64,000 bases of DNA from Pelodera strongyloides. Lineage: Eukaryota > Nematoda > Chromadorea > Rhabditida > Rhabditidae. The notes beneath the pieces were generated by a model. That model was not told the DNA's origin. It searched no databases and saw only the letters and a list, made by a program, of their open reading frames with translations. Location of the stretch: the NCBI GenBank assembly GCA_036852015.1, contig JAANDG010000510.1, forward strand, positions 1 through 64,000, given 5' to 3'. The number at the start of each line of letters is the position of its first letter. The stretch's first letter is position 1. The translations under genes were made by a program, and so were the position numbers. Below, piece after piece: positions 26,837-36,562 of this stretch.

Positions 26837-26880
<44 letters not shown>

Positions 26881-28860
26881 AAGAGAGGTTCAGAGAGTTA
26901 AAGAAAAAGTCGTGCATTTGTTTCGCTAAGGTGGGGCTGTAACCGCGCGGGTGCGGCTCTAGCTGCGCACACGTGAAGAAATCCTACCAGGCTAATGGTG
27001 TGACCTGCTTTCTCTAGTGTGTTGTCCATGGGGATTGCAGCAATTTGAGCGTTTATGTAGAAAACTTAATTGAGCGCAAAACATTACAGTACGCTAATCA
27101 CAACCCATATTTAATTATTTGTATTTTAGAAGAGCGTCCGATGTCGACCACGCCCATGTCTTCAACGGTGTCCTGCACAAACTCTACTCAAGTGACACCA
27201 CAGAACGCACAGATGAATCCGACCAGCTCTCACTCTCCAGTCGGAAGGTTGGTTCTTAGTTATCTCTCTACGTCTCTCTCGCTCTCTCTCGCTCTCTCTC
27301 TATCTCTTTATCTTCCTTTGTAAGATGTATATAGTCCTCCCAAGTAACCATCATCTAATTTCAGCACGTGTAGTCCTGCCAGCTGTGGCTCGTCGTCTGG
27401 CGTCTCTTCTGGGGAAGTGTCATCTAATGTCGCACCCTCTCCCTCCCCTCCTCGACACTCTACTCCACCGACGAACAACACGATGCACACCCCGTCGCCG
27501 TACAGACAAGACACGACATCTCTCATGACACAGTCCTCGACGAACCTGACACCGCCTAGCACAGAAACGGTAGGCTTTGCTTCTGTTTGGTATAACTATT
27601 TTACGAACCAGTAGCGTCCTTCTATTGTGAAGGGCAGTTCCAAAAGGGATTATCCCATTGGATGTCCCTCTGAAATCCTGAGTGTGTACTATTACGGAAA
27701 CAAATTGTCGTTTCATCAAATTTGCTTCGATGACTTGGCAACCGTTTCCAAGCCCGTGGCATCTTTATATAATTTGAACAAATCTGATGCTCGTATTTAC
27801 TGTGCAATTAACTAAACTCATATTTCAGCAGTCCCGCAAGAGGAAATCCCCGGCACCTCTCAACAGAACGGACAGTGTTTGTTCGAATGGCGCGAGTGCG
27901 GCACGAAAACCGCGCCCAGACCCTCTCAACCTGTCAGCATTGCAGACTCCGCCACTCCCGACAACGTCGTCTCATAGCCAGGTGTGTAAATTTGTGCTTT
28001 TGAACTTTTCGGCAATAGTTTCTAATGAGGACGTTGTTACCCAGTATTAGTTAAGAGTTTGTCACACACGCGATCGTAGTATATAGTAGTCTTCTTGTTC
28101 GTGTATATAGCTTTGACCTAACGAGCTTGGGAATCAGTACCGTTGCACCGTACATTTGGCTTGAGAACACCAAATCGTCTAAAAAAGGTCGAGCTAAGAA
28201 TACTTCTAATGTGCCGTTTTCAGTTCAACTTCCTGCAGCACATGTCCTCTTCCCCGTATATGTCTCCCTTCATCCCGATGTACTACCAAGCTGCCCTTTC
28301 GGCCTCTCTCTTCGCTCCGAATTCGCCGCTCGCTCAGCTGATCAGCAATTCGCCCTATCTTCTCTCTTCGCCGCCCTTCCAGTCTGCTACCAATAAGACA
28401 CCACAGGTACCGTAACTCTTGCCTGTTTTTCAATTGTGCTATACCTTAGGGGGTGTGGGCTTTGATGTTGGCCAGGAACGTTAGTTAAAGAACATGATGT
28501 TTTCCGTTGGATATTGCACATGGCATAGCAATAAGATTTTCTGATACTGGCCCTTGCGGTTTTCGCACATAAAAAAGACAGAGCTAGTATGTACGCTCTC
28601 TTTTACTTATTTGTGTTTTTGGTATTCCTTCAAATTATACAGTATTCCTCTACATTCAGGTGTTCCAATTCCCGCCCACTTCTGCGTCGGCTCAGGGACT
28701 GTCTACCGTAACCTCGGCGATGACGTCACTCCTCTCGCCTGCTACAGTATTCGGAGGAATCAATTCATTCAATCATTTTGCCGCGCACCGTTTCGGAGAC
28801 GAGTTGAAGACGCCTACCGCTCCACTGAAGACCCCAGTGCCGGCGATTAAGTTTGACTAG
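22346..28860 (+). CDS. ELK/LIN-1-type ETS transcription factor
   Basis: Ten exons, all phase-consistent: 22346-22460, 24580-24671, 25859-25996, 26440-26559, 26695-26836, 27130-27247, 27365-27569, 27829-27981, 28224-28406, 28660-28860 (stop TAG); 488 residues. The ETS DNA-binding domain spans about residues 88-170. Its recognition helix reads [16 protein letters not shown], with the two DNA-contact arginines at 142 and 145, and it closes with [13 protein letters not shown], closest in my reading to ELK/LIN-1 proteins. Downstream are a SUMO-type site FKLE (191-194), a basic stretch RKRK (313-316), a D-box-like [13 protein letters not shown] (336-348), many S/T-P sites and an FxFP ERK-docking motif FQFP (424-427). 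Together these indicate a nuclear, MAPK-responsive regulator. Unlike vertebrate ELKs, an extension of about 87 residues precedes the ETS domain, and I see no clear SRF-binding B box. The first exon is supported by ATG, frame and phase only. Confidence 0.93.
24003..24056. repeat. CT microsatellite in ELK intron 1
   Basis: CT tract with TTTCT and TATCT variants, inside the first intron of the ELK-like gene. Confidence 0.88.
25367..25455. repeat. CT/GTCT microsatellite in ELK intron 2
   Basis: CT repeats with a block of TCTGTC units, 400 bases before ELK exon 3. Confidence 0.88.
26123..26272. repeat. Duplicated 33-base segment in ELK intron 3
   Basis: AGGGTACCATGAATAAAAAT plus AGACAAATCGTTA occurs at about 26125-26157 and again at 26240-26272. 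Between them lies a palindrome-like stretch, CTTACCTTAGCC ... GGTTAAGGTAAG. Confidence 0.8.
26839..26880. repeat. GA microsatellite abutting a splice donor
   Basis: (GA)n begins inside the exon 5 donor GTAAGAGAGAGA of the ELK-like gene. A CT tract after exon 6 is complementary to it. Confidence 0.95.
27266..27310. repeat. CT microsatellite after ELK exon 6
   Basis: CTCTCTCG repeats about 20 bases downstream of the exon 6 donor, in the opposite sense to the GA tract after exon 5. Confidence 0.9.
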
Positions 28861-29212
28861 GAGGTGTGCTAGTGTGTGCCAGATATGCGCCAGATGGGTG
28901 TTGCGCACTATGTGCGCGCGACGGCAACGCACTCGCAAACCCTTTTGGAGAGTATAAGTTGGGTTTCACTAAATGATTTGCCATAACACGGGTGGTGTAG
29001 CACGCTGGGACAGGTTTCAATCCAAAGTTTTTCTCTAATGAGAAAAGGCGGTTTTTGAGGCAATTATGTGTCCCAGATGCTTTTCGAATTCGAGTATTAT
29101 CTCTATTAGATTTCTTGTCCTATATGTCCACCTCTACTTTGTGTGTAACAACTTTTAGAGCAATTGTACTTATCTCGTAAAGGTAACAAGTGATCTTTCT
29201 AGTACGAATCTA

Positions 29213-29218
29213 AATAAA
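29213..29218 (+). terminator. Candidate poly(A) signal of the ELK-like gene
   Basis: The first canonical AATAAA, 353 bases after the stop codon. A second one at 29825-29830 would give a longer 3' UTR. Confidence 0.4.
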
Positions 29219-30215
29219 TGTTCCCATTTAATACTATGTTGACTATATCTAATTACAACTAATTCACCATAGTAGAACTTTACGTTGTTTTTTGTTGTCT
29301 TCAGCCTTACAAAACTTCATATTACTTATTTTAATGGATATTTTCTGTGGAACAAAGCAGGGTCTAGTCGTTTTGTCTTGCTTAATTAGTCCGATCATTA
29401 ATGCTTATCCTAATTTTAATTACCTTGATTATATTAAAGTGTCTCCCTAATTATTCCCTTTGGTTTGAAGCGCCTCAGCGTGCGGTTTTAAACGATCTCC
29501 CCCTCTTTTAACCTTGCCACCTGAATACTAAACAGTATTATTATATATTTTATTTCTTTGTTTAATTTCCCTAGCAGTCAGTTACGTAGTGCTTTAATAG
29601 ATATATTATTTACATCGAAATCATTAAGGGTTGTTATCTGAAGTGTGTTTGTGTACATACTACGCATGTGCCTTTTTTTGTTTTGTTCATTTGATTTTGA
29701 TCGTTTTATTTAGAAAATGTTTTGGTAGATTCATGTATATCCATGAGTTTCGGTCGTGCCTTTTTACAACGCATGCAAGAGGCTCATTGGTTTGTGGATA
29801 TTTTTACGCGAAATATAAAAAAGTAATAAATTGTCGAAAAATTATTTGTGGCTTTGTTTGTGATTGATATTTTACGATGATATTACAAGAGAATATGCAG
29901 GACGACATTTTACAGCTTTCTCAAAAAAAGTTGCAAATATCGAGGATAGAAGTAATTTTGATTATTAGGTCTAATCGTATTTTCGTAGTTCGCCTTAGAA
30001 TGTTTGTATGAGTATGGTAGCATAATTCGCGCACTGTTTAGTGAAGACTCGTTTCCTAGACATGTTAATATGTTTTATGCTGGACGGGTAAATTTATTTC
30101 ATTACTGGAAAAATGTCTTTTCGTTCTGAATCTAACAATAAGTTATTTGTAATTGCATTTCTGCAGTTTAACATGAAAACTGCATTCGATTATACATTGG
30201 CCATACCTTATTGGG

Positions 30216-30229
30216 GTAACCATGGAAAC
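30216..30229 (+). promoter_or_regulatory. X-box-like RFX site upstream of B9D2
   Basis: GTAACCATGGAAAC matches GTHNYYATRRNAAC, the refined X-box consensus used for RFX targets of ciliary genes, at every position. It lies 462 bases before the start codon of B9D2, a transition-zone gene. RFX control of B9-domain genes is established in other animals; occupancy here is inferred. Confidence 0.5.
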
Positions 30230-30600
30230 CAAGCCCGGTGTGCATACCAACGCATAACAACCAATAACACATTGCATCATACATCATATTGGACACCATT
30301 TTGGCTGCCACTCCTTTCGTGTCAACAATATTTCTTGACTTTTCTCTGTGCAAACGTATGTGAGTTTGTTCGCAATTCTATTCCTATAATACTATGAAAC
30401 GTGTGTAGACATACAAATGCAAATACATGTTTTGGTGCTATCGTCGATCTGGTATTCTGACTTTGATCTTTATTGAGACAAAGTAGCTGGTGACAAAAAT
30501 CTATGAAATTGTTGATTTAAAATACCGTTTGGAAATTAATGGAATTTATGTGCTTGCTTGATACTATACTATGACAATCAAACTGCAAACACCACTTCCT

Positions 30601-30670
30601 GTGGTGTTACTGTGGTGATTACTGTGGTTACTGTGGTGATTACTGTGGTGAATTACTGTGGTGATTATTT
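30601..30670. repeat. Short tandem repeat before B9D2
   Basis: About six units of GTGGTGATTACT with length variants (9-13 bases). It ends about 20 bases before the start codon, just 5' of the splice acceptor at 30685. Confidence 0.85.
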
Positions 30671-30690
30671 TAATAGTGATTTCAGAAAGA

Positions 30691-32633
30691 ATGGTAGAAG
30701 TGTTTATCACTGGAACAATTGAGTCTGCGTCTGGATTCGATGATAACCAGTTGTGTTGCAGATGGCAGTTGCAAATTGGTTAGAATTATATTAATTTACT
30801 CGGTTCCCTTTACAATTTACATACGGTAATTTATGTTCACGCGTCATACACAAGGAGCTACGACTACCCGTTGTTGCCGTCTAGCACGTAGGCTTACCGA
30901 TATTGGCAACTTATATTGCTAGGCTTGCGAGCAGCGGGAGATCGGCGGACTAATTGAAAGCCAGTTCTATTCCGCGGTCATTTTGCAGGCCATTGGCGAA
31001 TGCATGGCAACTATTTGATTAATAGTAATTTCTATGATAATTTTGTAGGCGGCGGGTGGCGTGTGGTGGAAGGCCTCTCAGAAGGACAAACCCAAACAGA
31101 CCTCCCTTCTGTATTCGAAGAAGCCAACTTCTCACACCCGATTGATATTCATCTAGCAACCAAGACTATATTAGGTAGGAAGCATATCAAGTGCCACAAG
31201 AATATAAACAAGGGATAAACATCTGAAGTCGAAATGTTATGAAAAAAAATGTTGCTATATTGGTGGCCTGCGCCTGTTCTGCGCAGTTAGCCAAACGACG
31301 TCCAAGAAAAAAGGAGTGATCTTAAGCGAAATACTGGCCGGTTTTTGAAACGGATTGTGGACAGCTACATTCTTGAGTATTTATGGAAAGCTGCTCGAAT
31401 TTATATCTATTTTTTTATTCTGATGTATTTGTATGTGCTATTTGTATGTGCTATTTGTATATTCTGATGTATTTGTATGTGCTGCATAAAAATGCAGGTG
31501 TGCTCCATGCGTTTCAAAAACCGGCTGGTATTTCGCTTTAAATTCAAGTCATAGGAGCTACAAGTAAACGTATCACATTTAAACTACTATTGCAGGATGG
31601 CCTCGCCTACAACTCCAAGTTTGGCACCACGACTCATACGGACGACAAGATCTGGCGGGATATGGGTCCATGTTTATACCTTCTGTACCGGGATCACATC
31701 AGGTATGCTTAACACTAACAACTACTACATATACTTGCTTACAATAACTGAAACTTTCGTTTTTGGGAGACCACAAAAAAGAGCGAAAGAAGTTTCACCC
31801 ACTATGCCCAAGAGGAACATGGAGAAGCTTTGTTAGAGTACCTATGAACTAACACGCACGAGCGACTTTTCTACCACTTTCCTATCGCATGCCTTTTACA
31901 AATAATGGGTAATATACAAGTTAGGACCACCCACGAAGGTTCTTCAGGGCAACTGATACTACCTGTGTATCACACGTCCACAGTAAACTCCACGTCTCAT
32001 AATTATCTCGGGCCACCCACGACGTTTCCTCAGGGGAGCGCATAGCTGCGTTACAATAAAAGCTATCCGTTACAAGAAAAGCTGGCTACCCATCTGTTCA
32101 CAGTAATCTGCATAGGTCATAATTGGTGGGATACCGTAACGATAGCAGACGGCGTAAAATACCACGACGCATCAAATAATACGATAAGCAAATCTTTCAG
32201 TTAACGTGTCACATTTGGAGGCCAAAGGGCGGAGTCCGCGATGAAATGATGCACAGATTCGTAGGCGGTGGACTACAGGTTAGATGAATCTACACTTTTA
32301 ATTCCTTATTTGGCATAAATTGGTTCTCCTCACATACTGCAACAAACTTTCACATCACTATTTAGCACAATGGTGAAACATTACACTTTTGATACTTCGA
32401 CGATTGGCAAAAAAAATTCTATCCACCAAGAAACGAACCCTTGATGAACTGGTCATATTCAAGCATCCTATCCACTAGGCCAAAATAAACTAATTTCCTT
32501 TCAGTTGGTCTCCGAAGCAGTACTCGAAGACCCAGTGGAACGCACAAGAGTCGATGCTATCGCAGCCGGATCAGTCAAAATGCATCTTTACGTTATCACA
32601 AGACATTTCGATAGATTTGGAATTATTTCGTAA
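30691..32633 (+). CDS. B9D2: B9 domain-containing protein 2 (transition zone)
   Basis: Five exons: 30691-30778, 31049-31174, 31596-31702, 32201-32278, 32505-32633 (TAA), giving 175 residues, the same length as human B9D2. One B9 (C2-like) domain fills most of the protein. It starts MVEVFITGTIESASGF and has the hallmark blocks SHPIDIHLATK, WPRLQLQVWHHDSYGR, HIWRPKGG and, near the C terminus, RHFDRFG. B9D2 acts with B9D1 and MKS1 in the MKS complex at the ciliary transition zone, so the organism is ciliated. A splice acceptor (GATTTCAG) ends five bases before the ATG. Intron 2 contains a family A element and intron 4 a tRNA-like unit. It is tail to tail with UTP11. Confidence 0.96.
31321..31542. 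mobile_element. TTAA-type element, family A copy, in B9D2 intron 2
   Basis: Starts TTAAGCGAAATACTGGCCGG and ends CCGGCTGGTATTTCGCTTTAA (both ends of the family). It is longer than other copies because of an internal tandem duplication of TATTTGTATGTGC. Confidence 0.88.
32418..32487 (-). ncRNA. tRNA-like unit in B9D2 intron 4
   Basis: Minus strand: A-box-like TGGCCTAGTGGATAGGATGC (32482-32463) and B-box-like GGGTTCGTTTC (32440-32430). Stem complementarity is poor and an A-rich tail is lacking, so this is likely a tRNA pseudogene or SINE fragment. It ends close to the acceptor of B9D2 exon 5. Confidence 0.35.
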
Positions 32634-32643
32634 CAGTGATATC

Positions 32644-32649
32644 AATAAA
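32644..32649 (+). terminator. Poly(A) signal of B9D2
   Basis: AATAAA 11 bases after the stop codon; a second copy at 32724-32729 may be the one used. Confidence 0.5.
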
Positions 32650-33182
32650 TTAATTTCTATAGAACGTATGTTTTCCATCAATCACGTTGGTGTAAAGTAT
32701 ATATTATGAGCACATAAAAAGTCAATAAAACAATAATCTTTATCTCTAAACAATGGCGAAATAAAGAATAACAGTAACAAGTAACAAACAACAACAAGGA
32801 ATTGTAAACAAACACAAAATTGAACAATAATGTATTATAATTGGTATGCCTTAGAATGAGAGCATACGGCCAACAAGATTCAAGGATTGGATGACAAAAA
32901 AAAACAAAGACACGATACTTATTTATTGTCACGCTACCTAAAAAAGTTTTTTCTTTTTAACTATTAGGCTTTTTAGACATAAGCTGCAGGTGCAGCATCT
33001 CACACCTAAATACACCTCAAAATTCATAACCAACAAGAAGAGTGTTCACTCTAAAACTAACGTGACAGGTTTGGATGTAGTTACTGTAGAACATTCTACT
33101 ACGCAATCCATTATTAAAACAAATTCTTATCTCTCTAGCATAGAAACCATCAACTCATAACAACCTGAATGCAGACTTTAAG

Positions 33183-33242
33183 AGAGACGAGAAGAAGATG
33201 TGACAGAGAGTGAAAGAAAGCGAGAGACAGAGAGAGAGAGAG
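33183..33242. repeat. GA microsatellite
   Basis: Impure GA tract just beyond the UTP11 stop codon. It is the only sizeable CT/GA tract to the right of 28 kb. Confidence 0.85.
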
Positions 33243-33259
33243 AAAACCGACTAACATTT

Positions 33260-36200
33260 CTACCTCTTCCGCTCCAATGGGAATTGATAAACCGCAGCTC
33301 GATCAGCTTTTCCTCTCTTAATTTTGACTGGCTTCAATTCGGCGCCCTTTGATTGGGCCAAATGTCTCTTCAGTTCCAATTTGGCAAGAACCTTAAATAA
33401 AACAATTAAACAATGCACTGCGCTACCAAAACAGGACTAGGTATACTTCTGACCAGAGTTCGAAGATTTTCACTGTCGCTCAATACGGAAGTTCGATGAG
33501 AATCGAATGCGGTGCTAATTTACCAAAGGAGTGTAAATTTATAGGAAATTATTAATATGATATACACTCACACTGTTGGTCTAAATCAATGCACTTCCGC
33601 GCAAAACAGTCTACATTCAAACCAAACATGAATACATAAATAGAGCGGAGTGAATTAGCACAACGTAACTGATGAAAGTAATAATCTGCCAATCAAACAT
33701 AATACACAAAATCGCTCACCACTTCTAATTCCTTGGCACGTTTAATTCTCTTCTGAAGTTCGTTATAGCGAACATCGTGTTTGTGGAGAACTTTCTAAAG
33801 TAAACAAATAGCTATACAACACGAAAATTATAATAATCATTTGAAATGTCAACCAAAAATGTTAATTGAAAAGAAAATACAGATAAACAAAAAGGTATCG
33901 TATATCTGCAAATTTCATATACATAAATAAGATGTCTACAAATATCCGAGCTTATCCGAGCTGTGATGAGGGCCAAAGGTGGAACTCAATATGAGTAGAA
34001 CACAAATACATTACACACAATATAGAAAAGAAACTCCAAATAAAATACACACCTGCACATTCTTTTTGCTGAATGTCCCATAGACCATCTTAGTGCTCAA
34101 ATCGTCCCCCGTTAATCTGTTGAACTTCCTACCCAACATCTCGGGAACAGTATCAAAGTACTTGCACGGGTCGAACTTCTTCGCTAGAAATAGAGATTTT
34201 AAGTGTTGCGTCGAATGCTAGGAAAAGAACCTACATAAAATGTACATCTGGGGTTTAAAGTTTACAACAATTACCCAATTACCCAATTTAAGCAAACAAA
34301 TTTTGATTTTCTTTTGCCTTTTCGTAAGACAAAACGTTTGCTTTTCGTAAGACAAAAAAAAACATCGTCTACAAGAATCATCGTATAAAAATACAATTCA
34401 AATATAGGCCAAAACACAAAAACGAATGTTTTCACTGGACTTCGGATACTTCCAGTAACGGGTTCATAAAAATTAACCGAAAAAAACTGTTCCAGCAAAT
34501 ATAGAAATGTAACTGTAATGTTTCACTATCACATTAAATGATGAATCAGCTCTTACATATAGTGATAGTGGGGCGAACAAACAAAAGTTGTTGAGCGTAT
34601 GTGTATGATGTTAAAATTACTCATTAAAAACACGAGGAAATGTTGGGTGTCTCTATGCAATTGAGGAGGAATGGACAAACCAGCCTTACATACATTAATA
34701 GTTATGAACAAAAAAAAACATACCTTGTTTGTCATCGTCAACGAAAATAGTGTGCGTGCCGGATGAAGACGAAACATCGGCGAAGTGTAATTCACTCTTC
34801 ATTTCCTCTATTTTCTGGAATAAATATAATAAATAGGAGTACTGAGTGCGCACATGCCCTTCGAAACATGTGCGCTCATGCCTCGGACACCAGGCACAAA
34901 GTAGCGGTGCGCAATCAACTCCGGAAACTAAGAATTGGCGTTCGCATTCTCAGTTTTAGTTATACTTGTTATTGATGCTGAATACGCCATGTGTATCAAT
35001 AAAGCGTACTCCTGGAATTCTAAATCGACGTTAATAATCGATGTTTCGCTACATTTTGCCCTGAGATGACAATGCTCAGTTAAAGATAAAATGGAAGTCA
35101 TCGACCAGAAGCAGGCAATCGTCTCTACAGGTACATTCTAGCGGCCGTATTCACCAACACGCATGGAGCCTTCCCTGGCCTCCCCATGGAGTAAAGAGTG
35201 CGTAAACAGTGCGAGAGCAGAAGAGATTCAGAGCGCTCATGACCCTAGGGAGGGCTCCCCGTGTGTTGGTGAATTCGGCCTCATGTCGACCAACGATAAC
35301 GAACAAACCGACAAAGTAGGAAATATACCTTCTTCTCCGACATCAGCTTGTATCTGACGTGATCCACATCCTTCACGTCGCCCATCATCTTTTGAACAAG
35401 TGTTTCCTCGTCCTCTTTTTCCTTTTCAAAGTGAATTCCATCCTGAAATATTATTACTATTATTATTAACTTACCTTTATTCAATTAACAATAAAAACCT
35501 ACACATCTAAAATGTTCTACTACGATCAACGTCACAACATATTTTAGTCTCGAGGATCTGGGGCCCGATACTGAGAAAGGTTGATCCTTTTACTGATATT
35601 TGTAACCAGTCGGAGTCCATATAGTTACTGTTCCACAGCGCTTTTCTTAGATTCTAGTACAGAATTTATAAGATACACCACCGAACGTGCTGAAATCAAA
35701 CGTATAGTCGTCGTGGCTCACTGGCAAAGTTCTCGTCTCTCACCCATACGACCCGGGTTCGAATCCCGCCCAGTGCTACCATCTTGCAAACATGCCACGG
35801 CGTCGGGAATAAAGTTAAGGCGCTCCCCTTGCCTAGCCTTAGGACGGACGTTTCGCTCTGTATTATCTTCTGTGCCGTCTTCTACCGTATACTTCACTCT
35901 ATGGGACACATCGGCTAAGAGACACCGCCTTGGATTGGAGCTAAAAATGAAGATCCCCGACTTCGAGAGCAAACGGGACCCTGGATTCTACATGCTTAAG
36001 TCTATGTGTGATGGTGTATGTCTGAATAAAGTGGTATTCACATTTATAGTAAATTGTAAAAAAAACTGACCCTCGTTTCCGAATTGACCATGTGATGGTA
36101 GAATTCATCTGGATTCTTATCCAATGCACTCTTCTGCAATTTCTTCAAAGTCTGTTCCTTTTCGTGGAAGTCCTTGGCACGAAGAACATAATCCTTGTGA

Positions 36201-36562
36201 TGTTCCAGATGTCCACGCTCTTTATTCCAAGACGGCTGAAAATGTAATAGTGATATAAAGGCAAATAATTGCATCCGTCTTATTCGCTAGCCCTTTTTGG
36301 TTCTTCTATTTGTATCTTAATTCGTTCAGTATTCTAAATGGCAAAAAAAGCTATAGACACAAAGGTCTGAAACGCAAAAGTGGGGAAAGTGAAATGCATC
36401 AACATTCTTGGTCATCACGTAGAGTACAAGCATTTAGTGCTCAGCTAACCAATATCAAAAAATGTAACACAGGTAATAAACAAAATAGTCTACCTGAACG
36501 CGATCTCGGTGAGTCCGCTGTCCAATCTTCTTAAATTTTTTGAACGCATTGCCGGTTGACAT
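33260..36562 (-). CDS. UTP11: U3 snoRNA-associated protein 11
   Basis: Seven exons on the minus strand: 36562-36494, 36235-36071, 35442-35329, 34814-34724, 34183-34053, 33794-33720, 33391-33260 (TAG); 258 residues against about 253 in human. Family blocks include GQRTHRDRVQ at the N terminus, HHKDYVLRAKDFHEKE and SALDKNPDEFYHHM in exon 2, YFDTVPEMLGRKFNRL in exon 5, RYNELQKRIKRAKELE in exon 6 and the C-terminal VYQFPLERKR. The protein is a basic nucleolar component of the small-subunit processome, needed for early 18S rRNA processing. A splice acceptor (ATATTTTAG) ends one base before the ATG. Introns hold a SINE-like unit (35706-36052) and a family E element (35143-35282). Confidence 0.96.
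35143..35282. mobile_element. Short inverted-repeat element, family E copy 1
   Basis: About 140 bases in UTP11 intron 3. It begins GGCCGTATTCACCAACAC and ends GTGTTGGTGAATTCGGCCTC. The interior (AAAGAGTG, CAGAGCGCTC, CCTAGGGAGG) matches 63016-63160. Non-coding; the open frame across it is incidental. Confidence 0.85.
35706..36052 (+). mobile_element. tRNA-derived SINE, family I copy 1
   Basis: The tRNA-like head has A box TGGCTCACTGGCAAAG (35713-35728) and a near-perfect B box GGTTCGAATCC (35756-35766). A unique body and the 3' motif GAATAAAGTGGTATTCA follow. Body and 3' end match the unit at 37040-37376 (GCAAACATGCCACG, TTTTGCTCT/TTTCGCTCT, GTGGCATTCA). It lies in UTP11 intron 2, antisense to the gene. 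Confidence 0.75.

Larger units (their letters stand above)
28861..30690. other. ELK 3' region and B9D2 upstream region
   Basis: Holds the ELK 3' UTR with AATAAA at 29213-29218 and another at 29825-29830, an X-box-like site at 30216-30229 and a short tandem repeat at 30601-30670. No further exon is supported; the frames at 29631 and 30113 have no family resemblance. Confidence 0.6.
32634..33259. other. Convergent 3' region between B9D2 and UTP11
   Basis: Contains poly(A) signals for both genes: AATAAA at 32644-32649 and 32724-32729 on plus, and TTTATT (AATAAA on minus) at 32922-32927. A GA tract lies at 33183-33242. No other gene is seen. Confidence 0.6.

Noticed and set aside
35581..36069. 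162-codon frame on plus in UTP11 intron 2
   Set aside because: It reads across a tRNA-derived SINE; the pol III boxes and a second copy at 37040 explain the sequence.
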